A DNA stretch of 64,000 nt from Leptolyngbyaceae cyanobacterium (GTDB lineage Bacteria; Cyanobacteriota; Cyanobacteriia; Cyanobacteriales; Aerosakkonemataceae). Shown here piece after piece: positions 44,803-55,300 of the stretch. The notes under the pieces were generated by a model, which saw only the letters and a list, made by a program, of their open reading frames with translations, searched no databases and was not told the origin of the DNA. Positions within the stretch are counted from its first letter, which is position 1, and the number at the start of each line of letters is the position of its first letter. Location of the stretch: the NCBI GenBank assembly GCA_036703985.1, contig DATNQN010000133.1:17783-81782 (forward strand). Reading direction: 5' to 3'. Both the position numbers and the translations under genes were made by a program.

Positions 44803-45836
44803 TTTTTGACTTTCCAGCGAGCTAAATAGATGAAGAACGGCGCACCTAAAAGAGCAGTCATCACTCCCACTGGCACTTCTTGCGGCTTCATCAACAAACG
44901 AGCCGCGATATCTGCCAATAGCAATAAAATTGCCCCTAATAAGCTGGTATAAGGCAAAATCCAACGATAATCGACACCGACGATCGATTTAACGATGTGA
45001 GGTACTACCAAACCAATAAATGCGATCGGCCCTGCTGCCGCTACCGCACTGCCTGCCAGTAAAACTACGCTAATGGCGGTGGCAATTTTTACCCAAACCG
45101 TGTTTTGTCCCAAACCACGCGCCACTTCTTCCCCTAAACTCAGGATGGTAATTTGTTGCCCTAAGGCGAATGCCAATATCAGTCCGATCGATATATAAGG
45201 TAAAACTTGCCAAAATAAAGTCAAATCTCTCCCCGCTACTGAGCCAGCTAACCAAAACCGAATTTCATCTAATGTGCGTTGACTGAGGATCAGAATAGCG
45301 GTGGTGAGGGAGGAAAGCAAGGCAGTGAAAGCGGCTCCGGCTAAGGTTAAGTTGAGTGGTGTGAGTCCGCCTCGACCGAGAGAACCGAGAAAATAAACCG
45401 TTACGGCGGCAAAACTGGCTCCCAGAAAAGCAAACCCAGCATAAGCACCGAAATCGGGTTGACCGAATAGAAAAACTGCCAATACCGCCGCAAATGCCGC
45501 ACCAGCGTTAATTCCTAAAATTCCGGGGTCGGCTAAAGGGTTGCGGGTTAATCCTTGCATTAATGCACCGGCAACGGAAATGGCTGCACCGACTAACATG
45601 GCAATTAGCGATCGAGGTAATCGAATCGTCCGAACGATCAAGTGTTCTGTAGTGCCGTCGAAAGCCGTCAATGCTGCGTAGATTTTATCTAGAGAAATAT
45701 CTACGGCTCCGTAAGCCATGCTACCAATTAGACACAATAACAGAACGAATAATCCGAAAATAATGCCAGCTAAACGAGCAAATTTTGACTGAATAAAATT
45801 TGGTTTCTCGTTTCTTTTTTCTCCTTGCTTATTCAA
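44799..45836 (-). CDS. FecCD-family permease of an iron-siderophore/cobalamin-type ABC importer (first)
   Basis: 345 residues. The start is a TTG at 45836 overlapping the TGA of the upstream ABC transporter gene (TTGA), with AGAGG 8 bases before it. No in-frame ATG exists until residue 40. About 10 membrane segments. The conserved block [41 protein letters not shown] and the EEVARGLGQ coupling loop are intact. It probably forms the channel with the second permease. Confidence 0.92.
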   Translation of the reverse strand: MNKQGEKRNEKPNFIQSKFARLAGIIFGLFVLLLCLIGSMAYGAVDISLDKIYAALTAFDGTTEHLIVRTIRLPRSLIAMLVGAAISVAGALMQGLTRNPLADPGILGINAGAAFAAVLAVFLFGQPDFGAYAGFAFLGASFAAVTVYFLGSLGRGGLTPLNLTLAGAAFTALLSSLTTAILILSQRTLDEIRFWLAGSVAGRDLTLFWQVLPYISIGLILAFALGQQITILSLGEEVARGLGQNTVWVKIATAISVVLLAGSAVAAAGPIAFIGLVVPHIVKSIVGVDYRWILPYTSLLGAILLLLADIAARLLMKPQEVPVGVMTALLGAPFFIYLARWKVKK

Positions 45837-47752
45837 GACAATACCTCTTGCAAATCATCAAAAGTTCCTTCTGCTTTTACGATGCCTTCTTCAAGAACGA
45901 TAATGCGATCGGCGCGGCGTAAGATAGTGGGGCGATGAGAAACCACTAAGCAGGTCGGTCTCCAATTGGGCCTACCTAACCCCCCCGTCCCTCCTTCCCG
46001 ATCCCCCCTGCCCCCCTTAAAAAGGGGGGTTGGGAAGGGGGGAGTCTTACTCCCCTCTCCTTGTAGGAGAGGGGTGGGAGGAGAGGTCGAATTATCTGCA
46101 AAGATGCGTTGCCAAAGTAGTTTTTCGGTTTCTACATCTAAAGCGCTAGAGAGGTCGTCAAATACTAATAATTCCGGTTGACGCACGAACATTCTAGCGG
46201 CGGCTGCACGTTGTAACTGTCCGCCGGAAAGTCTCACTCCTTTAGTTCCGACGAGGGTTTCTAATCCTTGAGGCATGGCGGCGACATCTCGATCGAATAC
46301 TGCCATTTCGATCGCTTGTTTTACCGATCGATCGTCAGCATCCAAGCCCAAAAGAATATTATCTCGCAGGGAATAACTAAAAAATTGGGGAGTTTGAGGA
46401 GTATAAGCGCTGCGAGGAGGAATGAAGAAATTAGCCGGGTCTTCTATTAAATTACCGTTCCAATAAATTTCTCCGGCTTGCAATGGTAATAATCCTAATA
46501 ATGCTCGTAATAAGGTTGTTTTGCCAGAACCGATACGTCCGGTAATTACAGTAAAACTACCCCGCACTAATCTTAAGTTAATGTTAGTAATGCCGCGATT
46601 AGTACCGGGATAATAGTAAGTTAGGTTAGAAACGACTAATTGCTGTAAGCGATCGTTCTGATGCGGGGATGGTTGTGCGATCGGTGGTAGTTTGGGTTTG
46701 CGACCGCCTAAGTCCCGGAAATAAAGCGGTTTGGGTTCTACTAAGGCAGTTGGCGATCGATCGGGAATCAATGCTTGCATCCGTTCAAACGAAACTTCTG
46801 TTTGTTTATACAACGCCATAAAAGTACCGACAAAACCCAAAAAATCGGTGACAAACGTTAAATAATAGATGAATAAAGCAAAATCTCCCACTGTCAGCGT
46901 ACCTGCATTAGCTTGCATTGATTGGGAGGCTAATAGCAAAATTAAACCAGTACCGACGCTGACCAAATTGCGAAAAATCGATTCCAAAATTGCCGTAAAC
47001 AAGCGATCTCGTAACATCATTTGGCGGCGTTGTTCGTTGGCTTGTTGAAAATAGTTTAGTACGTTCTGTTCTGCACCTGCTATTTTAATTGCTTGCACGG
47101 ATGTAAACATTTCGCCAATGATACCCGTTACTTTTTCAGTGGCTTGGCGGCTGGCTTGTCGATAGCGTTTAATGCGAATTTCTGCTTGATGTACGATCGC
47201 TACCATGACTAGTAAAGGCAGAAAAACTAACAGGGTAATTTGGGCGTTGACGCTGAAAAGAATTGCGATCGAAATGAAAGCAAATAATCCTTCTCCGATG
47301 ATTTCGGATGTTAAGGCAACATTATTTTCTATTTGTTCGGCATCTTCTCTAAAATAGCCGATCGCTTCACCGGGAGATAAACTTTCACTTGCTTGACTGC
47401 CAGCCGCTAAAGGTAAAGCACCGGGACGCTGAAAGATATTTTCTAATAAATTGCGACGAACTAAAGCACTCATCGTGAAGCGATGTTGGGTTTTGGTAAG
47501 GCGACCGATGAATAAAATTACGATTTGACCGATGGCTGTTGCGAGTAATAAAGCGATGAATGCCCAAGGAGAATAACCAAGTTGAGAAGATCCGGTCAGG
47601 GCGTTAAAGAATTCGCGAATGATTAGCCCTGGTAGGGCTGGCAAACTCATGATTAAAATCCATAATATGCTGTCAACCAAGTAAAGTTTTGGTTTGAATT
47701 TCATCATTTGCCATAGTAGTTGGTAGCCGGAGATTTTATGGGTATTTTTCAT
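45833..47752 (-). CDS. exporter-fold ABC transporter half with in-frame repeat insertion
   Basis: 639 residues: an N-terminal six-helix membrane domain (about residues 1-330) and an ATPase domain with Walker [14 protein letters not shown], signature [12 protein letters not shown], Walker [13 protein letters not shown] and H-loop VVSHRPT. The catalytic Glu after Walker B is Asp. Between Walker B and the H-loop (about residues 555-595) is a Pro/Gly-rich insertion encoded by two stacked dispersed repeats (45966-46087) that keeps the frame. It resembles one half of a heterodimeric exporter whose other half is encoded at 47891-49690. Linkage to NRPS genes suggests transport of the peptide product. 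Confidence 0.9.
   Translation of the reverse strand: MKNTHKISGYQLLWQMMKFKPKLYLVDSILWILIMSLPALPGLIIREFFNALTGSSQLGYSPWAFIALLLATAIGQIVILFIGRLTKTQHRFTMSALVRRNLLENIFQRPGALPLAAGSQASESLSPGEAIGYFREDAEQIENNVALTSEIIGEGLFAFISIAILFSVNAQITLLVFLPLLVMVAIVHQAEIRIKRYRQASRQATEKVTGIIGEMFTSVQAIKIAGAEQNVLNYFQQANEQRRQMMLRDRLFTAILESIFRNLVSVGTGLILLLASQSMQANAGTLTVGDFALFIYYLTFVTDFLGFVGTFMALYKQTEVSFERMQALIPDRSPTALVEPKPLYFRDLGGRKPKLPPIAQPSPHQNDRLQQLVVSNLTYYYPGTNRGITNINLRLVRGSFTVITGRIGSGKTTLLRALLGLLPLQAGEIYWNGNLIEDPANFFIPPRSAYTPQTPQFFSYSLRDNILLGLDADDRSVKQAIEMAVFDRDVAAMPQGLETLVGTKGVRLSGGQLQRAAAARMFVRQPELLVFDDLSSALDVETEKLLWQRIFADNSTSPPTPLLQGEGSKTPPFPTPLFKGGRGDREGGTGGLGRPNWRPTCLVVSHRPTILRRADRIIVLEEGIVKAEGTFDDLQEVLS
45966..46090. 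repeat. two dispersed repeats inside an ABC transporter gene
   Basis: A CCCCCCTTAAAAAGGGGGG element and a CTCCCCTCTCC/GGAGAGGGG hairpin element lie back to back in the coding sequence, adding about 40 codons in frame. Both families also occur between genes in the window. Confidence 0.85.
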
Positions 47753-47890
47753 GGGAGGTTGGAGGTGTGTTTTTTACCACAGATGTCCACAGATGAACAC
47801 AGATGAACACAGATGTAGGCGATAGCCTTCCCTTAGGGTACACAGATGATTGCAATAGGTTTATTGTTTTGAGTAAGAAGTTTGTTGATG
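47753..47890. repeat. ACAGATGAACACAGATG repeat between the ABC genes
   Basis: Three units of CACAGATG(A/T)(A/C)CA and a GTAGGCGATAGCCTTCC segment. The same combination is at 50463-50525. The gap keeps the two ABC genes 138 bp apart. Confidence 0.7.
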
Positions 47891-49690
47891 TTAAACTAGG
47901 ATTTCGGTTAAGCCTGTTTTTAGTAGTTGGGCGAAACGAGTATTGGGATTGTTGGCTAGTTGTTTGCGATCGCCATATTCTATTATTTGACCTTTTTCTA
48001 ATATTAAGATTTTGTCGGCACGTTGGATCGTTTGCAAGCGGTGTGCGATAATTACTCCGGTGCGTCCGTCTAAGAGTTTGTCGATCGCTCGTTCGATTCG
48101 TTTTTCGGTGATGGGGTCGAGTCGGGAGGAGGCTTCGTCTAGAATAACTAAACCGGGATTTTTGAGGAAAATACGGGCTAAAGCGAGTAATTGAGCTTCT
48201 CCGGCGGAAAGTCCGTTGCTATCTGCGCCTAGCTGGGTGTCTAATCCTTGGGGGAGAGATTGCAACCATTCGGTTAATCCTAATGTTTCTAGCGCTTGCA
48301 ACAAATGGTCATCGCTAAAATTGCGATCGAAAAATGTTAAATTATCGCGAATTGTGGCTTGAAATAACTGTACGTCTTGAGTAACTAAACCGATGTGTTG
48401 GGATATTTCTGTCGATCGAGTTTCGTTAATGGGAACGCCACCTAAGCGAATCGAACCTGTTTGCGGTTCGTATAATCTGAGTAATAATCGCGCTAAAGTT
48501 GTTTTTCCGCTACCCGTCCGTCCTAATAAACCTAATACTTCGCCGGGACGCAGGTAAAAAGTAATATCTTGCAGCGTCCATTCATCTGATATATCAAATT
48601 CACGCTCTTGGTTTGGTTTTTCTATTTCATAACTAAACCAAACTTCCTCGAAACTTATTGAAAGAGGATTAGTAGGGAGTAATTTATTTCCAGTTGTATT
48701 TAATTTCGATTGAATTTGAAATAATTCGCGAATGCGATAAATACTGGCTTCAGCTTGTTGGAGTTCTTCTAATTGGGTTCTAATTTGTTCCATTGGTTGA
48801 CGCAGTAAGTTAGTGTAATGAAAAATCAGGTAAACAGTACCGATCGCGATCGCGCCTTGACTCCAAAGATACGCGCCTAAAGATAACGCGATCGCATTTC
48901 CCACCGCAAATAAACCAATGGAAGTACCCCAAAGAATAGTACCGATTAATCTTGCTTTATGAAAAACAGGGAGCCAGCGTTGCAAAATTTTGTAAAAACG
49001 ATTCATTGCATAACTAACTGCTCCGTTGGCTCGAATATCTTCTCTTCCGGTAAATTGTTCGCCCAGAAAGCCAAAAAATTCGGCGCTGACTTGCCGATTA
49101 GCCGCCCAATAAACAATAGAATATATCCGAATGCGGACTAAAACTATTAAGGCAGTTATGCTATATATAGCTAAACACAAACCCGCTCGCCAATCTAACC
49201 AAAATAAAGCAATTAGCACGCCGAGTAATAGCAACAAGTTACCTAAAACATAGATAATCAGTTGCGAGAAAAACTTTGCTAAAGCAGTTGTATCTCCATC
49301 AATTCTTTCAATTAATTCGCCGGGAGTGCGAGATTTGTGAAAAGATAAATCGAGATTCAAACAATGAACTGCTAAGTCAACTCTTAAAGCATTTGTAGCC
49401 GTCCAAGCAGCATTTTCTCCCCAGTAAGTAGCAGCAACCGCGAGAACTTGCGATAGTAATGCTAAAACTGTGAATAAAATTGCTGCTGTTAATAAAGATT
49501 GTTGGGAACCTCCAGCCACAGCAGTGTCGATGAAGTAGCGCAAAACTTGGGGATTAATGACTTGTAAACCAATACTACTCAAAAGTGCGATCGCTAACAA
49601 AGTAACGCGACCCCATTGGGGTTTGAGATAGTCAAAAAATAAGTTCCAGTATTGTTTTAAGGGAATTTCAATCATCGCTACTTTCGGCAT
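47891..49690 (-). CDS. exporter-fold ABC transporter half (partner)
   Basis: 599 residues. Membrane domain of six helices, then an ATPase with Walker A GRTGSGKTTLARLLL, a degenerate signature GLSAGEAQLLALA (LSAGE in place of LSGGQ), Walker B LVILDEASSRLD with the catalytic Glu, and H-loop IIAHRLQT. The half at 45833-47752 has the opposite faults, so the two fit a heterodimer with one consensus and one degenerate ATP site. The start overlaps the end of the methyltransferase gene by 13 bp. ATG 49675 (MIEIPLKQYW), 2 bp after the methyltransferase stop, is an alternative. Confidence 0.9.
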   Translation of the reverse strand: MPKVAMIEIPLKQYWNLFFDYLKPQWGRVTLLAIALLSSIGLQVINPQVLRYFIDTAVAGGSQQSLLTAAILFTVLALLSQVLAVAATYWGENAAWTATNALRVDLAVHCLNLDLSFHKSRTPGELIERIDGDTTALAKFFSQLIIYVLGNLLLLLGVLIALFWLDWRAGLCLAIYSITALIVLVRIRIYSIVYWAANRQVSAEFFGFLGEQFTGREDIRANGAVSYAMNRFYKILQRWLPVFHKARLIGTILWGTSIGLFAVGNAIALSLGAYLWSQGAIAIGTVYLIFHYTNLLRQPMEQIRTQLEELQQAEASIYRIRELFQIQSKLNTTGNKLLPTNPLSISFEEVWFSYEIEKPNQEREFDISDEWTLQDITFYLRPGEVLGLLGRTGSGKTTLARLLLRLYEPQTGSIRLGGVPINETRSTEISQHIGLVTQDVQLFQATIRDNLTFFDRNFSDDHLLQALETLGLTEWLQSLPQGLDTQLGADSNGLSAGEAQLLALARIFLKNPGLVILDEASSRLDPITEKRIERAIDKLLDGRTGVIIAHRLQTIQRADKILILEKGQIIEYGDRKQLANNPNTRFAQLLKTGLTEILV

Positions 49691-50430
49691 ACAAAATAGG
49701 CAACGCGATCGTAATCTGGCTCTGCTAGATTACCTTTGTTATCGTATATTTTTACGTCTGCAAATCCTACCTCTGCCAAAACAGATTCTATTTCTGTTCT
49801 GGTATAACTTTTCAACAACCAAATAAAGTCCGATCGCTGCCATTTCTCTTCCAGCAATTCAAACGCAGTACATAATAGTTCTGATATTTGTTGTTCTGGA
49901 TGATATTTCGATCCAATTGCCCAAGCTAAGTTATCAGTTACATCGCCATCAATGACTTTCCCGTTCTGATTGTAATAAGTTTGAGAATGTCCGATCAACC
50001 GCAAAAATAAGAGAAATATTCCGTTTTCTAGTAATGCTTGATAAGTCTTTTTAAAGACAGATTTTAATTCATCCAAAGTCATCACGTAGTCTAATCCGTG
50101 AGTAATTGAATATATGCCATGAAAGGTTGGCGGTAATTCAAAAGTGCGGATGTTGTTGAGAATGAATTTTCCATCAGGAACGTTTTGATGGGCATAGTTC
50201 AGCATATCCTTAAATTCTTCGATACCTGTTACTTGATAGCCCCGATTGATTATTTGTCGCGTAGTTTGTGCCGTACCGCAACAGAGGTCTAGAATGTTAG
50301 CACCTGGAGGCATATAAGGTAGGAGCAATTTTTCAATTAGGGGAATGCGATCGCAATATTGTGGCCCCCATGCTTGGTTGTAAACACGGGCAAATTTTTC
50401 ATGGTCGAAATGATGAGTTTGTAAAGTCAT
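49678..50430 (-). CDS. SAM-dependent methyltransferase of the NRPS operon
   Basis: 250 residues from the ATG at 50430 with AAGGAGA 7 bases before it. The longer frame (to 50676) has no such site and overlaps the aminotransferase. Motif I ILDLCCGTAQTTRQI, then GYQVTGIEEFKDMLNYA, then NIRTFELPPTFHGIYS. Class I methyltransferase. It probably tailors the peptide (N- or O-methylation), but its substrate is unknown. It overlaps the ABC half-transporter downstream, which places it in the same operon. Confidence 0.88.
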   Translation of the reverse strand: MTLQTHHFDHEKFARVYNQAWGPQYCDRIPLIEKLLLPYMPPGANILDLCCGTAQTTRQIINRGYQVTGIEEFKDMLNYAHQNVPDGKFILNNIRTFELPPTFHGIYSITHGLDYVMTLDELKSVFKKTYQALLENGIFLLFLRLIGHSQTYYNQNGKVIDGDVTDNLAWAIGSKYHPEQQISELLCTAFELLEEKWQRSDFIWLLKSYTRTEIESVLAEVGFADVKIYDNKGNLAEPDYDRVAYFVCRK

Positions 50431-50539
50431 AAAGGTTTCTCCTTTTAAGTAAGATTTTTTTACCGCAGATGAAAGCAGATAAACGCAGATGTAGGCGATA
50501 GCCTTCCTGTAGGGTACGCAGATAAGAAAGCAGTTTATC
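50431..50539. repeat. CGCAGATGAAAGCAGATAAACGCAGATG repeat
   Basis: GCAGATAAACGCAGATG units and the GTAGGCGATAGCCTTCC segment fill the gap between the aminotransferase and methyltransferase genes. A dispersed family, see 47753-47890. Confidence 0.7.
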
Positions 50540-51943
50540 TTACCGGACTTGGGAGAATTTAGCGGCGGGTATTGGTAAAAAGCCTCCGGTTTGTAGTTCT
50601 GCAACGCTGTCTTTAACAGCCTGAAATATGCGATCGAGGTCTGCATCTGTATGAGCAGTTGATAAGAAACCACCACCGCGAAGTAAAAGAACTCCTCTGT
50701 GAGTTAAATGGTAAGATAATAAGTTAATACCTATGTCAGCAGTCGCATTTTCTGATGCCTCGGAATTACCTGATGAAATAGGGCCAAAAAGCGAACCAAA
50801 ATTAGTCATCCGAATAGGCAATTTTTCTGATTCAAAGTAAGAATTGAGCTTATTTACAAACTGAGAAGTCCGTAAATTCAATTCTTCTTGTAGGCTATTT
50901 CCTTGTACCTTTAACTGCATTAATACTGCCCTAGCAGCCGCCATAGATAAGGGGTGTTTGCAATGAGTTCCGGCGAAAAATGTTTTCTTTATTTGAGGAG
51001 AGGATGCGTCGCCATAATTCCACATTCCGCCATCAATTCGATCGAGATAATTGGCTTTACCTGCAATAATACCGATTGACATTCCACCGCCGACAATTTT
51101 GCCATAAGCGACGATATCTGCTTGGACATCAAACCAAGCTTGTGCGCCCCCTAAATGGATGCGAAAACCAGTTACCATTTCATCAAAAATTAAGGCAATT
51201 CCTAATGTTTCGGTAACTTGTCTGAGTTGTTGCAGAAATTCTTTCGGTTGCAGATTTATTCGGCTGCTTTGTACGGGTTCGACTAAGACAGCGGCTAGTT
51301 GATTTCCCTGTGATTTGATTATTTCTAACGATCGGGGATTGCCGTAATCTAAAATCAAAACATCTTCGACAATTTTATCGGGAATGCCAGGTGCGATCGC
51401 TTCTGCTTTTCCCTCTCCTGAATTCACTCCTGTTTTGACGAGCGTTCCATCAAAATGACCGTGATAAGAACCGGAAAACATGACGATTTTAGAACGATTA
51501 GTAGCGGCTCTCGCTAATCGAATCGCCGTCATTACTGCTTCCGTACCAGTATTGCTAATCGCGACTCTTTCTACGCCTGTCAATTCGCAGATTAACTCAG
51601 CTACTTCGCCTGCCAATTCTGATTGTGGGCCTAGTTGAATGCCTTGTTCTAATTGTTCTGCGATCGCATTTTTAATAAATGAAGGGTTATGACCGAAAAT
51701 ATTACTGCCAAATCCCATCACTAGGTCTACATATTCATTTCCATCAATATCCCAAATTTTGCAACCGGAAGAACGTTTTCCGACTATGGGGTAACACATT
51801 TCTTTCATGGGCAAATTAAAACCCCATACGGCTCTTGGATCAGCCATAATTGGGCGATATTTCTCCATAAATTGTTTGGATTTTTTGGTTTGATAGGTAT
51901 AGTTTTCTGTTAAAGTAACTAAAGATTTTTGTTGTTGGTTCAT
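50540..51943 (-). CDS. class III PLP-dependent aminotransferase (glutamate-1-semialdehyde aminomutase-like) of the NRPS operon
   Basis: 467 residues. N-terminal block KIWDIDGNEYVDLVMGFGSNIFGHNP, NTGTEAVMTAIRLARAAT with the cofactor contact, FSGSYHGHFDGTLVK, the IFDEMVTGFR acidic motif and the PLP-lysine motif AYGKIVGGGMSIGIIAG (Lys about residue 280). Such enzymes occur as stand-alone proteins or NRPS/PKS domains. The preceding NRPS ends in a reductase, so this enzyme can convert the released aldehyde to an amine, as in myxochelin B formation by MxcL (known precedent; here inferred). A housekeeping hemL is less likely given the operon setting. Confidence 0.88.
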   Translation of the reverse strand: MNQQQKSLVTLTENYTYQTKKSKQFMEKYRPIMADPRAVWGFNLPMKEMCYPIVGKRSSGCKIWDIDGNEYVDLVMGFGSNIFGHNPSFIKNAIAEQLEQGIQLGPQSELAGEVAELICELTGVERVAISNTGTEAVMTAIRLARAATNRSKIVMFSGSYHGHFDGTLVKTGVNSGEGKAEAIAPGIPDKIVEDVLILDYGNPRSLEIIKSQGNQLAAVLVEPVQSSRINLQPKEFLQQLRQVTETLGIALIFDEMVTGFRIHLGGAQAWFDVQADIVAYGKIVGGGMSIGIIAGKANYLDRIDGGMWNYGDASSPQIKKTFFAGTHCKHPLSMAAARAVLMQLKVQGNSLQEELNLRTSQFVNKLNSYFESEKLPIRMTNFGSLFGPISSGNSEASENATADIGINLLSYHLTHRGVLLLRGGGFLSTAHTDADLDRIFQAVKDSVAELQTGGFLPIPAAKFSQVR

Positions 51944-52096
51944 TTTTATTCCTTGTATTTATGGGTTATATAGTATTGTCTGTGGGAATCATGGGTTAAA
52001 TTTTTTTGAACCACAGATGAACACAGATAAACACAGATGATTTTGCTAGAGATAGATTCCCGATTTTTTGAAGAAGTCGGGAATCTGGGCAACATA

Positions 52097-52312
52097 TTAG
52101 GATTGATGTGCAATTTCTTCCATTCGTTTACGGAGGCTTAATGGCCGCATATCAGTCCATACTTCTTTGATGTAGTCTAAACATTCGGTTTTTGTACCGC
52201 TTTTTCCAGCATCTTTCCAACCTAAAGCATTTTCTTTATTGGCAGGCCAAATGGAATATTGTTCTTCGTGATTTACAACTACTTTGTATATGGTGGTATC
52301 TTCTTGATTCAT
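52097..52312 (-). CDS. MbtH-like protein
   Basis: 71 residues with the family pattern [53 protein letters not shown], including the three conserved Trp residues. MbtH-like proteins bind and activate adenylation domains of NRPSs. Start ATG with AGGAG 7 bases before it, 20 bp after the NRPS stop, so it is co-transcribed with the NRPS. Confidence 0.95.
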   Translation of the reverse strand: MNQEDTTIYKVVVNHEEQYSIWPANKENALGWKDAGKSGTKTECLDYIKEVWTDMRPLSLRKRMEEIAHQS

Positions 52313-52332
52313 GTTGTTTACTCCTGAATAAT

Positions 52333-55300
52333 TTAGTTGACAATTTGATTGATAAATCCGTTTTGGATTAGATAAGAAAAGTAGGTGTGTAGCACTTTAT
52401 CGTCAATCAGCGGACAAGAAACAGATGTATCTGCCATTCCATCGAGCATATTTTGGCAATCAAATTTTAATTCTGCTCGATTCAAATCATCTGATTGAGA
52501 TTCCTTCGCTGGGAAAAATGGAATCAGCGAATATAAAGGATGTTCTGGAAAACTACCCGCAACATCGAGTAGCTTATTACGCCATTCTTCATAAGGAATT
52601 TGTTGGATTGAATAACCTAAAGAACGAATGGCATCAACAAGTTTACTCGAACAAAAAGAATTGGGATTAACTAAATTAAAAGCTTTGCCGAGGGACTTTT
52701 CCTGCTTTGATAAATGCGCGATCGCATAACTGATATAATCCACGGGAATTAGATTCATCATGGCATCCCCATCTGGCATACTGCCGAGTTGAATACAACC
52801 AACAATTAATTTATACAGAAAATCATTGGTATTAAAAACACCCGTTTGGCTGTGTCCTGAGATTCTACCAGGTCTATAGATGCAGACGGGAAAACCGCGA
52901 TCGCGTGCAATTGTAACAAGCTTTTCTGCTACCCATTTGCTTTGAACGTAACCGTTTGCAGGTACTTCGATTTCGTCAATATTATCCTGTTCTCTGACAA
53001 CTTTAACACCTGTATAAGAACGACCTGCCAAATTAAAAATTCCGCCCGTAGAAATGAAATGCACGGGCTTAATTTTAACTCGACTTGCCAACTTCAAAAC
53101 TTCTTGAGTTCCGAGTACATTTGCCGCTTTGAGAGTGGAATAGGGAGAAGTATGATGTACCCATGCCCCATTATGATAAATGACATCAATTAGCTCGGTT
53201 AATTCCTGAAATTGGTTTTCACTTAATCCTAATCGTGGTTGTGATAGATCGCCGATAACTGGAATAATCCTACCACTAAAAGAATCATACCAGATTTGAT
53301 AAGATTCTAAAGTTTTTTGAATTTTTCGTTTACCTGTTTCAGCGTCATTCGATCGCACCAAGCAATAAATATCAGCTTGGGTTTGTTGCAGCAGTTCGTA
53401 AAGTAAAAAAGCGCCCAAAAATCCGCTACTTCCCGTGAGTAAAATGCTTGTTGGATCGGCAATTTTTGCTAGAGGTAATCCTTCGGGACGAATTGCCGGA
53501 TTGAGAACGGCTTCTGCTTTTAAATCTAGAACTGTTGTAGATGCAACTGCATTATTTCCCTTTTCAATAGCCGTCTCTATGCTTCGTGCTAACTCTGCAA
53601 TAGTTGGCATTTCAAAAAGACTGCGTAAAGACAGATCGATTTGAAATGTTTCTCGCACTTTCATTACCAGTTGAGTCACTAGCAAAGAATGTCCGCCTAA
53701 ATCGAAGAAATTATCGTGAATGCCAATAATTTCAACGTTGAGAATTTGCGCCCAAATTTTGGTTAATTTCTCTTCAATAGAGGTACGAGGTGCAACATAA
53801 TCTGTCGTATCGGAACGAACGATTTCTGGGGCTGGTAGAGAACGCCGATCGATTTTCCCATTTGGCGTAAGGGGAAATGCTTCTAGCCTGACAAAAGCTG
53901 AGGGTATCATGTAATCGGGTAATCGTTCGCTGAGGAAACTGCGTAACTGAGGTACTAACTCGCGAGTAAATTGTCCTTGTAGGGGATTATTTGTGTAAGC
54001 TTGCCAAGGTTTCAGGCGGATTTTTTCTTGAGGAAATATCGGTAATTGTGATGAATTTGCAGTCTGTTTTTGCAAGAGAACGTCATAGCTACCATCAGCA
54101 TCGGAACTTGCCCAACTAAGCGCTATTTCATAAGGTAATTCAGACTGCAATTGCCAAATTTTTTCAGGATGTACGCCAGTTTCGAGCGACTGCAAACTTG
54201 CCTTGATTTCCCCTGCGGTTTCCACTTCGGAATCGTCACTAGCAAGTAGTTCTATGGCGTTAATTTCAGCAGTTAATCGAGCATTTGGTATTCGTTTAAG
54301 TCCGATTAATTCCGGTTGTGTTGATTCTATTAATTGGCGAAGCTTGGGTACAGTTAATTGTTGCGATCGCCAATCTAACCAAGCAATATCTGCTACAGAT
54401 TTAACGTTATTGTCAATATGTAAAATGACATCATAACGAAACTTGGTTAATTCGTTTTGATATCGACCTTGTTTTGGCTGAGTTTGGACGTGGCTGATTT
54501 GGGGCAAATGTTGTTTTAGTGCAATAAAAAATGCCGGATCGATAACTAATTCTTGCTCTTGGGCAATAGACTGCTGTATTCGCTGCCGCAACTGGGTGCG
54601 AGATAGAGAATAATCGGCTTGAGCGAGTTGTACTGAAGTATGAAATGCTTCTAATAATGGCAAACTACGGACATCGCCGACAAAAATAGACCCCCCTGGC
54701 TTAACTGCTTTTACCGCCCCTTCTAAAACTCGCAATAAATAATTAATGCTGGGGAAATATTGAACGACTGAGTTAATAATTATCGTGTCAAAGCTGGCAG
54801 GTTTTATTTCATCAAAATTATCTGCTGTTCTATGCAGTAAAGCAATGTGAGAAGATTCTCTTAACAGGTTTGTTTGTTGGAGATAGCGCAAAACTTCAGC
54901 AGAAAAATCGGTTGCCAAATATCGATCGCAGTGAGGGGCAATACGGTTGAGTAATAAGCCAGTACCGCAGCCAATTTCTAGGACTTGTTGGGGGTGCAAT
55001 GAGAGAATTCGTTCGATAGTGTAATCTACCCATTCGCTCATTTCTGCGGCGGGAATGGGTAAACCTGTATAGCTGCTATTCCAACCAATAATATTAAAGG
55101 TTTGATTTTCATTAGATGACGATTGGCTGTAAGTATCTTCATAAAGCGATCGCCATTGGGAAATGTGTTCGCTTTGCCAAGATTCTACTAATTCTTGGAA
55201 TTCTTCAGTGGCTGCACGTTGAACGATATAAGCAATTAATCGCTTGTCACCGGGATGATCTTCTCTAACAGTTACTACTGCTTCTTGTATAGCGGAATGT

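Noticed and set aside
49678..50676. Longer methyltransferase frame
   Set aside because: Upstream 82 codons pass through a dispersed repeat and overlap the aminotransferase gene; the ATG at 50430 has a good ribosome site.
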